From contig JAUIRK010001053.1 of NCBI GenBank assembly GCA_030549495.1, positions 124,001 to 188,000 of the forward strand: DNA of 64,000 nucleotides, given 5' to 3'. This document shows, in pieces, positions 34,801 to 40,360 of the stretch. The notes under the pieces are model-generated. The model made no database searches. It was not told the DNA's origin and saw only the letters and a program-made list of their open reading frames with translations. Position numbers and translations under genes: made by a program. The DNA is from Nectonema munidae. Taxonomy: Eukaryota > Nematomorpha > Nectonematoida > Nectonematidae. The first letter of the stretch is position 1; every line of letters begins with the position of its first letter.

Positions 34801-37800
34801 TTCAAATAATGATTTAGCTGAAACATTCCAATACATGTTTCCCGGAAAAATACCAAAAGACTTTTCACTTGGTCCAACAAAATCAAGTTACTTATTAACG
34901 GAAGCGCTGGGTTTTTAAGAAAATGATTTTGGATGATGTGAAAGATATGAATTACGTTGTTTAAGAAGATAAGAAAGAGCTTGAAATTATGTTGAGATTT
35001 TGGTCGAATACTCTCAATCAAGTTTGTTCTTTTCATCTGGAAACTGTGCATTTAGGCCATGCATCATGTGAAATTATATCAGATTCAATCATCAGTGTTC
35101 TGGATACAAACCATTTGAGATTGGAAAATTTCATTTCACTTTTCAGTGATTGTCCATGTGTCAACAAAAAAGTATTCATGTTGGTCAATGAAGCAGTCAA
35201 AACTTGCAGGGGAAAAGCTCTTCTCAATGTTAGAACATGCCAGCTTCTTGTTGGTCATAATGCTTTTTCCAAAGGTCTCAAAGTTTTCAATGAAAATTTT
35301 TCCTTGTTTTCCACCAACATTTACAGATTTTTCAAAGAATGGCCCGCTTGTTATGAAGAAATTCATACGATCCAACAGGAATTGCATTTCCCTGTTTCTA
35401 AAATGAAGAAGCCTACTGATAATAATCGATGGATTACTTTAGGCGCCCCTGTTGAAAAATTATTGGAGCAATGGGATGTTCTAAAAAAATATTTTTTGAT
35501 TTTTATACCAAATAATTGTAAATCTTTAAAATCAAACTTTTATTACAAATTTATTGTTGATATGCTAAAAAGTCCCACTTTAAAAGCCGAACTTGTTTTC
35601 ATAAGGTCAGTTGTACAAGTATTCGAAAAATTCAGTATAAAGTTTCAAAAATCCTATTGGAGCAAGCAATTCAAAAATAAGAGGCTTTAAAGAAATCATA
35701 GGTTCTTTCAAAAATGATTCAGAAAGTCTTTTTGTTGATCCAAAAAAATTGAAGTTTGGAGAAGAAATTGAAATCGAAATGAATAAACTTGGTATTGATT
35801 CTGAAATATCCTTAAGCCTTTCAAAAAAATGCTTACTTTTTATAAAGAATCCTGTTCTTACATTTTAAAAACATCTGCATTGGATGATAAGATAATGACG
35901 TGTTTCAGGTGTCTTTCACCACATAGAAGACAACTAATAACGACATTGAGAAACTTGCTAATATATTGCCTCACAAAATTAAGACTGATGTTTTGATAGA
36001 TGAATGGAAGCTTCTACAGGCAGAAACTGTTCCTGAAAAATATATTGAAGATAGGATTGATCATTACTAGCGCTGCTATCTCTTTTCAATAAAGGATTCT
36101 GATGGTTGCTGAAATATCGTTGAAGCTGCTCTATGTGTTTGACACGGAAATGCAGATATTGAAAGACAATTTTCAATTTCAAAGAGAATTTTGACTGATG
36201 ACAAATGTAAGTTATCCTTGAAATCTCCAAATGCACGTATGATTGTGAGAAGTGGATTGCAATATTTCGAAAACAAACCATACGCAGTGCCATTTTAACA
36301 TCACAGCTTTCTGATCTGGGAAAGACAGCATATCGAAAGTATAAAGAAGGATTAGAAATGGGAAAAAAAGAGCAAGAAAGACGAAAATTAGAAAAAAGAA
36401 AATGAAAAACAGCAATTGAAGGAAATTCATTAAAGTCTAAAAAAAGTCAAAATTGAGGAAATTTAAAAACATTTTGAAGAAAAAAGTTGCGAGTTTGGAA
36501 GTATTCAGAAAGCCACAAACCCAAAGAGACTTGAAGATGCCATCAATTTCAAAAATTTAGCCTCGATTCATTTGGCTCTGAAAGCAAAAATATTCTGAAA
36601 GCAGCTCAGACCAAAAGAAATGAGGAAATCGAAATAACAAATGAATTGAGTCATCTAAATTCAAAAGTCAATAAGCGAAAGTCTGGACTCATCGATCAAT
36701 TTTTGAAAAAAAATTAAATAGTTTTCAATTTGTCTTTTTATTTATTATTTTTAATAAAACAGTGTTTTGATGTTTTTTTGTATTTAAGCTTTTTACTTGG
36801 AACCTTTTAATTTTTTTGAAACATTTGGAACCTTTTTCAACACCAAAATGCGCGTATATGTGAATCGTTATTCTTACTTAGAAGATAGTATCATAAAATT
36901 CTGTTCAGCCATTGATGAAAGATGATAGAGCTAGTGTTACCTAATGCAGTTGTGGAATCTTCGTTTATACTGTGTGCGTATTAAAACACAAGTTCCATTG
37001 TCTATAATATTTTTGCATCATTTCAAAGTTTTTACATCACTTATGCTGTCATGAGGTAAATATGTACCATTTGTCTATGCCACACTAGGCGCGCGCATGC
37101 ACAAAATTTACGCAAAAGATTGCACATTCGCAGTAAAAACATATTATACATATTTCCATCTGTCTCCCTCTTTTTATTATTATTTTATTTCATTCGTTCA
37201 ACCAAAATGTCCTGATTACCATATCACATTTCTTTCTTTTTTTTTATCAAAGCGTTTTGTCTGCTCACAAGAAAACTCATTTCCAGCCACATGTTATAAT
37301 TTTGTCCTTGTAATTAAATCGCTGACGGCATCCTTTAAATGCTAAGAGTATTTTAATCCTCTCTTCACTTTGAATATCAGTGCGATCCATATTTGCTCCT
37401 TTGGCAATCAGGGTTGGAAAAAACTCCTGTTTTTCTGGGCAAACTCTATTTTTGTAAAATTTCATTCAATAAAGAATACATTAAGCCAGCCTTCTTCAAC
37501 CCAGGGCAGCTCATTTTGTGCGCTGAGAAAAATGATTTTGACCCATTACTTTTCATCGGACTTTAAAAGTTTTTGAATTCAAGGAAAACAACAATAAATA
37601 TCCCATTTTAATATACTTATATTTGAATATATTTTGATATCGATTACAAAAAAGCAAACTATTGTGTTTTTTCTATTTTTGTATATTGTAATGTTTTACC
37701 CTTAAATAAAGTTTTTAGGTCCTAGAGTTAATTTCAATATAATCTTGGCCCGGATGTAAAAAAACGGAAGAACCCCGCACTAAACTATGCTAACTTGCTA

Positions 37801-39880
37801 TAAATCCTTTAGGCATTAAAGGATTCTGATTGGTTCTTTTTTTGGCATCAAACGATTATTTTTAAATGCACACTAATCAAAATATTTAAAAAAAAAATTA
37901 ATAGATATTGAAATCCCAGCTATTAATTAGCTATAAAAACTCTGACGCCATCATACGCATTTTGTCGTCGTTTGCAACTAATTAGTCTTTACGCAGAACG
38001 AATTCAACTTGCTCAAATTTATAGAAGTTTAGTATCATTATGTGATTATACGCATATATGAAATCTAGCATATAGTTTAGAGAAATAAGAGATAACACTT
38101 TTTTACAGCTCTAAGAGACATATTTTCAATCTATAATAATCTATATGCCAGTAAGATTTGTGAAAATATACCGTCTTTTCATCACAGGAATGAAGTTGAC
38201 TAAAAATGAGTTTTTATATGGAAGCTTGAAAAATAATAATTAAATTTTCTTGGTAAGGAATTAAATAATACATTTCCATCGCTAGCATAACTTTCCTGTA
38301 ATGAACAAACTTTATTACGAAGGCTAACATCCAAAAAACTAAATCTTGTAATGTTAAGCCTTTAAAACTTAATCATGCTGAACGGTATTTTGAAAAGATA
38401 CGCAATCGTATGAACTTGTTCTCCTCAGTATAAAGTTTCACATTTATAAAAAGTTCACAGAAGTCTATGGAAGAGTTTATTTGATGATATACAGTAAATA
38501 AAACAGTTAGTTGAGTCGTAGCTGAAGAGCTTGCGATAACTTGAATAATTCATTTTAAATCAGCATTTTTTGATATCAGCCATTTTATCATGATAACGTA
38601 TTTTTTTTTTTAATTTGTTAAAAAAACTCTAAAATAAAGTTTTAAAATTCCCCCCTTCCAAAATAATAATATGACATAGACGGACAATTGGTTGTGAACG
38701 CAAGAAGTTTTTGTTAAAACGACACTTCGGTGAATGAATATAATTTGTTATCGACTAAAAACTAACTTATTTTTATAAATAATAATAATAATGAAAAATA
38801 ACCTCTTAACATCGAAAAATTTTAAATAAAATTTGGAATTCAAGCGGATCAAACTCAAAAAACGTGAATTTAACAACCCCGTTTTTAATTAATTTTAATT
38901 GAATATTTTTTTATTTTATTCATTTTAGCAATATGCTTCATTTTCACTCTTTAATTTCAAATTTCCACATTAATGAAAACACACAATAGAAGGTGAAGAG
39001 TTAAAATCTGTAATTGGGCAAAAAATTTATATGAAATTAATTATGCACACTGGGTATGTGTACTTGTTACTATTCAATTGATTTTTAGCAAATCATAATG
39101 AAAATTTATCAAAATAATGGTTAATTTTCGAACCCATAATTTTGTGAATACTGATTAATCTTCATGTCTCATCAGCACTAAAGATAACTTTTGTTTTTGT
39201 GTGCTATTCTTCTGAACATTCTAAAATCAAGCAAATTTTAAAGATGTCACGAAAACATTTGACACACTTATGCAGATTTTGGTTTATTTTGTAAAAATTC
39301 ACTATTTAGATTCGAAATTTTAAATATACCATTTATAGTTTCAAATTGTCTTTTTCAATTCTAAAGCTATTTCTTTCTAAAATACAAAAATTGAAAAAGA
39401 CAATTTAGAAGTGAAAGCGGTCTATATATTCTGAGTATATCGCGCTGAATGAAGGACGATAATGACATATTTAAATTCATTTTCTTACGGTAAATCGATT
39501 ATTTTTTAGTTATGAGCCAGAATTAGAATCTGCCGTAAATTATCGCTTTATCGTTCCCAAAGCTACAGTTAAAATTTTCTCAACAGGAAAAATCACCATT
39601 TTAGGTAAATTTAAACTTATCTTATGCAAGAAGATTAATACTTTGTCATTTTGATAAATCTCTTTTAGCATCCTCAATCGAAATTATACACCACGTAACA
39701 AACGCAATATATCCTCTTTTGTTACCATTCAAAAGCGAAAGACCAAATACTGCCTACAATACTCCCATAGCTTATAAGCCAACACGAAGGAAAAGACCAG
39801 AAGAGTTCGAGGACTACAATGAAGAATATGACTCCGAAATTGATGAAGAAGAGTACGGAATGTTTATGTTGGATTCTTGA
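19507..39880 (+). CDS. TBPL1: TBP-related factor 2 (TRF2/TBPL1/TLF), five exons
   Basis: A core-promoter factor with the TBP saddle fold. In animals TRF2 works with TFIIA/TFIIB at TATA-less promoters (histone H1, ribosomal-protein and developmental genes). Exons are 19507-19848, 28631-28713, 32670-32837, 39510-39604 and 39669-39880; phases are consistent and give 299 codons plus stop. Roughly the first 80 residues form a variable N-terminus. The first TBP repeat has CTKCHLNLRKLSLES (human TBPL1 CRTRCHLNLRKIALEG region) and IMSSGKITVFGA. The second has RRIQKLGFPVLFTEF, YEPELESAVNYR and IFSTGKITI. An acidic tail follows, ending GMFMLDS. Of the four TATA-inserting phenylalanines of TBP, three are replaced (Tyr, Met and Glu by my alignment) and one is kept (IFSTG). 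This is the TRF2 pattern rather than canonical TBP. Introns of 4-9 kb are full of TEs. Confidence 0.94.
19849..20402. other. Start of TRF2 intron 1, no gene seen
   Basis: AT-rich intron sequence between the first TRF2 exon and the direct repeat at 20403. Nothing supported. Confidence 0.5.
20708..21062. mobile_element. hAT MITE, 355 bp
   Basis: Ends CAGTGACGGTTTTAG and (reverse complement) AAGTGGCGGTTCTAG, flanked by a perfect 8-bp duplication CTCGCACC at 20700-20707 and 21063-21070. The ORF at 20688-20933 on the minus strand is incidental. Confidence 0.9.
21381..21639. mobile_element. hAT MITE with CAGGGCCGGCC ends, 259 bp
   Basis: Perfect terminal inverted repeat CAGGGCCGGCC / GGCCGGCCCTG, with further internal inverted similarity (TGGGCCCCGC near both ends). 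The 8-bp flanks CTGGCCAA (21373-21380) and CTAGCCAA (21640-21647) differ at one base. Non-coding and GC-rich only at the ends. Confidence 0.92.
21831..22471. mobile_element. pogo/Tigger-like MITE
   Basis: Left end CAGTAAACCCTGGTTTTATC pairs imperfectly with the reverse complement of the right end (GTAGACCCTCGTTTATGGCG). The sequence type (CAGTRNACCCTCGTTTATCGC) resembles Tigger/pogo ends of the Tc1/mariner superfamily. A TA duplication is not clearly preserved. No transposase ORF. Confidence 0.6.
23124..24025. other. TRF2 intron, no gene seen
   Basis: Intron sequence with a few C-rich tracts (about 23283-23300 and 23488-23502). No supported gene or terminal repeat. Confidence 0.45.
24026..24442 (+). 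other. Unrecognised 138-codon ORF in TRF2 intron
   Basis: An open frame of unknown identity. The middle is hydrophobic (about residues 45-110: LLPPLALSTKP, then SALFLKCLIIAGILIRWCLY and YAYFTIYRC) and could hold one or two membrane segments; the ends are basic. I do not recognise a family. Its stop codon TAA ends at the base before the Helitron that starts at 24443, so the natural stop could have been displaced. It may be an exon fragment, a TE scrap or chance; the composition is not clearly coding. Confidence 0.25.
24443..24767 (+). mobile_element. Non-autonomous Helitron with duplicated 3' terminus
   Basis: The 5' end is TCTATATTATAATAAGCTAG, followed by GTCTGTGTGTC; the 3' end is GGGACCGGCTAG, i.e. 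TC...CTAG inserted between A and T as Helitrons do. GC-rich sequence (CGAGCGAAGCGAGAAACGA) precedes the CTAG. The segment TAGCAACTCAAAATACACA occurs twice (24588 and 24690). The terminal block CGGTCCCGTGGTCGTTTCGA also occurs inverted at about 24657-24680, so the end is present as two opposed copies. No Rep/helicase coding sequence. Confidence 0.82.
24855..24949 (-). mobile_element. piggyBac MITE, copy 4 (partial)
   Basis: A partial relative of the 130-bp family. It shares TACAAATCTTCTGCTTTA and AGATATCGTCTGATTAT with copy 3 and ends CTTTAACGGG before TTAA at 24950-24953. The left end is degenerate. Confidence 0.65.
25037..25166 (-). mobile_element. piggyBac MITE, copy 2 (130 bp)
   Basis: Bounded by TTAA at 25033-25036 and 25167-25170. 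Left end CCCATTAAGTACC; right end GGGACTTAATCGG. Exactly as long as copy 1 at 47284-47413, in the opposite orientation and highly similar throughout (ATCAGACGATATCTAA, ATGTTCCCAAATGGGA). Confidence 0.88.
25171..25578. other. TRF2 intron, nothing supported
   Basis: AT-rich intron DNA between the piggyBac MITE and the hAT-like repeat. No gene seen. Confidence 0.5.
25579..26045 (-). repeat. hAT-like dispersed repeat, family B, copy 2
   Basis: Matches 45391-45771 in reverse orientation: CTCTTGTTTTGC and GCCCACAT at one end, AGATCATGAA and ACGTGTGA with ATGTCTCATTTTGAA in the middle, GGCTCGCGGGCCATAGGTT at the other. A second short hAT end (GGTTGAGAACCACT at about 25851) lies inside it. Non-coding; the ends are degenerate and no target duplication was recognised. 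Confidence 0.7.
26371..26836 (+). mobile_element. hAT MITE, family C, copy 1 (466 bp)
   Basis: Ends CATTGGTTCCCTACC and GGTTGGGAACCACTG, flanked by a perfect 8-bp duplication CTCTATAC (26363-26370 and 26837-26844). Closely similar along its length to the element at 29083-29517. It carries an extra duplicated word near the right end (GGACCCCTAGGGGTCCATGG). Confidence 0.95.
27454..28065 (-). pseudogene. hAT transposase C-terminus within degenerate element
   Basis: Minus-strand frame 28008-27754 encodes the hAT dimerisation domain: FKTLPCAATVILVLPHSSAN, then LERLFSIVRQNKT and RSSLKFDG, equivalent to the family pattern PHSNAxxERxFS...RxxL. The ends CATACCTGTCAACC (27454) and GCAGGTATG (28065) are plausible terminal repeats, but no clean 8-bp duplication survives. 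The remainder of the transposase is missing, so the copy is non-functional. Confidence 0.75.
28285..28421 (-). mobile_element. piggyBac MITE, copy 3
   Basis: Ends TTACCCATTAACG and CGTTAACGGGTTAG correspond to a TTAA-flanked element with decayed target sites. It shares AATCAGACGATATCTAA and AAGCAGAAGATTTGTATTAA with copies 2 and 4. Contains a perfect 16-bp palindrome GTCGACTATAGTCGAC near 28387-28402. Confidence 0.75.
28631..28713 (+). CDS. TBPL1: TRF2 coding exon 2
   Basis: 83 bp, acceptor TCTCTGATTTAG, phase 0 to phase 2 at GATAG|GTAC. It encodes MVLMQLKKPNATARIMSS then GKITVFGAD, matching human TBPL1 KVLMKLRKPRITATIWSSGK. The Phe of TBP's ALIFSS is Met here and Trp in human TBPL1. The longer ORF covering this stretch (28522-28710) is a different frame and is not the gene. 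Confidence 0.93.
28841..28985. repeat. Decayed hAT-like fragment
   Basis: Sequence such as GCGGACCACC at one side and AAGTTAAGAACCAC at the other resembles a degraded relative of the CAGTGGTTCTCAACC-ended repeats nearby. No target duplication found. Confidence 0.4.
29083..29517 (+). mobile_element. hAT MITE, family C, copy 2 (435 bp)
   Basis: Ends CAGTGGTTCCCAACC / GGTTGGGAACCACTG, an exact 15-bp inverted repeat, flanked by a perfect 8-bp duplication TTCTAGAC (29075-29082 and 29518-29525). The sister of 26371-26836, in the same orientation 2.7 kb away with a different target duplication, so the two inserted independently. Confidence 0.96.
29526..31623. other. TRF2 intron 2, unassigned
   Basis: About 2.1 kb of intron. 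Minus-strand open stretches at 30522-30710 and 30835-31101 have no recognised motif and may be transposase debris. A GATCGAACC word at 29041-29049 just upstream resembles a reversed tRNA B-box, but no tRNA fold is visible. Confidence 0.4.
31624..31981. mobile_element. Tc1/mariner (pogo-like) MITE, 358 bp
   Basis: Left CACAGTAGATCCTTTTATAA and right (reverse complement) CACAGTTGTGGATCCTTTAT form imperfect inverted repeats that continue into ACGCGG. The TA dinucleotides at 31622-31623 and 31982-31983 fit the TA target duplication. No transposase; the ORFs here are incidental. Confidence 0.78.
31982..32669. other. End of TRF2 intron 2
   Basis: AT-rich intron DNA leading to a pyrimidine-rich tract (TTTCTTTTTTTTCACATAG) that forms the acceptor of TRF2 exon 3. 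No other feature supported. Confidence 0.5.
32670..32837 (+). CDS. TBPL1: TRF2 coding exon 3
   Basis: 168 bp, phase 2 to phase 2. It encodes SRRIARRIQKLGFPVLFTEF, then RVVNIMATCDFG and IKITDFTKANKQNA, matching human TBPL1 ARRLARSLQKLGFQVIFTDF and the following KVVNVLAVCNM and LPEFTKNNRPHA. The acceptor is TTCACATAG and the donor GCAAG|GTACC. Confidence 0.96.
32838..33600. other. TRF2 intron 3, first part
   Basis: AT-rich intron sequence before the hAT element. Nothing supported. Confidence 0.5.
33601..36860 (+). pseudogene. hAT transposon with BED-like zinc finger, defective
   Basis: A decayed hAT-superfamily transposase. The first frame (34406-34918) begins with a BED-like zinc finger (FCEICKCSINTKKKG then LMKHANAEKRKKK). 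The second (34989-35690) carries the central domain (DSIISVLDTNHLRLENF, RWITLGAPVEKLLEQWD). A third reading at about 36115-36300 has the dimerisation motif HGNADIERQFSISKRILTDD. A TAA at 34916-34918 and further frameshifts between 35690 and 36120 break the gene. A basic, glutamate/lysine-rich tail runs to about 36715. The words GTGGAACCATTTTGAACC (33609) and GGAACCTTTTTCAACACC (36828) may be eroded inverted ends. Sits within TRF2 intron 3. Confidence 0.75.
34160..34235 (+). other. tRNA-like T-arm sequence (B-box)
   Basis: CAGGTTCAAATCCTG (about 34207-34221) would form a perfect T stem and loop, and TGGATGTAAGC upstream is a weak A-box. The acceptor and anticodon stems are not convincing, so this is at best a tRNA-derived repeat scrap. 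Confidence 0.25.
36861..37483. other. TRF2 intron 3, unassigned
   Basis: Intron sequence without supported features. Confidence 0.45.
37484..37775. repeat. Decayed hAT-type MITE
   Basis: Left end CCAGCCTTCTTCAACCCAGG and right end GGAAGAACCCCGCACT look like eroded hAT inverted repeats (the reverse complement of the right end begins AGTGCGGGGTTCTTCC). No matching 8-bp flanks were found, so the boundaries are approximate. Confidence 0.45.
37776..39509. other. TRF2 intron 3, last part
   Basis: AT-rich intron with no coding signal. GATTCTGATTGGTT at about 37828 resembles the interior of the Helitron at 24443 (ATTCTGATTGGTTG) and may mark another Helitron scrap. Confidence 0.4.
39510..39604 (+). 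CDS. TBPL1: TRF2 coding exon 4
   Basis: 95 bp, phase 2 to phase 1. It encodes YEPELESAVNYRFIVPKA then TVKIFSTGKITI, matching human TBPL1 YEPELHPAVCYRI and LQIFSTGSITV. TBP has Phe after YEPEL (YEPELFPGL); here it is Glu and in human TBPL1 it is His. Confidence 0.96.
39669..39880 (+). CDS. TBPL1: TRF2 terminal coding exon
   Basis: 212 bp including TGA at 39878-39880, after a 64-bp intron. It encodes IEIIHHVTNAIYPLLLPF (human AVATAVEQIYPFVFESRK region). This is followed by a lineage-specific tail: a basic stretch KPTRRKRPEE, then a strongly acidic run ending EIDEEEYGMFMLDS. Confidence 0.92.
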
Positions 39881-40194
39881 TAACAGCGTTCCACCATTTC
39901 TTCTGCATTCAACGAAGCCGCTAATGCTTTCAATTTATAAGTTAAACGGAATCCCATCCGACTGCTTGCGTATTGATGCGAATGCCACACTGCGCTTTTA
40001 AATTCCTCGTTCGTTGTCTCTGCATTTCTGGTGTGTGCTGCTTGTATACCCGTTTATCTCATTTTATAATATTCAAGTATATTAAATAATCCTATCCATA
40101 ACAAAATACCATACTCTTGTGCCATCCACTAGACTTGTATAAATGCGTGTACTCTACCGTTTTATATTTATCATGATGACTGGCAGAATATTGT

Positions 40195-40206
40195 AATAAA
40201 TTTATT
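40195..40206. terminator. Bidirectional poly(A) signal shared by TRF2 and CLN3
   Basis: AATAAATTTATT is a perfect 12-bp palindrome, so it supplies AATAAA on each strand. On the + strand it lies 315 bp after the TRF2 stop; on the - strand it lies 41 bp after the CLN3 stop. I saw no other AATAAA in the 366-bp gap. Use of the site by both genes is inferred. Confidence 0.6.
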
Positions 40207-40246
40207 TTTAACCAATTTATATTCATTTCCATGAGAAGCCTTTCTC

Positions 40247-40360
40247 CTACTGGCAGAAGTAGTTGTGGAACGGGATAGCGAGTATCGCGGAGAATAAGAT
40301 AGCGAACGAGTCAAAAATGCTCACCAGACTAACGCTGATTTCTCTTTTATCCACCTCTGT
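40247..40360 (-). CDS. CLN3: CLN3 terminal coding exon
   Basis: 114 bp, phase 0, acceptor TTATTTTTAG, stop TAG at 40249-40247. It encodes TEVDKREISVSLVSIFDS then ILAIPFHNYFCQ, matching human EHREFAMAATCISDT and LLALPLHDFLCQLS. The two last human residues are absent. Confidence 0.93.
   Translation of the reverse strand, partial: TEVDKREISVSLVSIFDSFAILFSAILAIPFHNYFCQ

Noticed and set aside
35033-35406. Overlapping ORFs on both strands in the hAT region
   Set aside because: Shadows of the hAT transposase frame 34989-35690.
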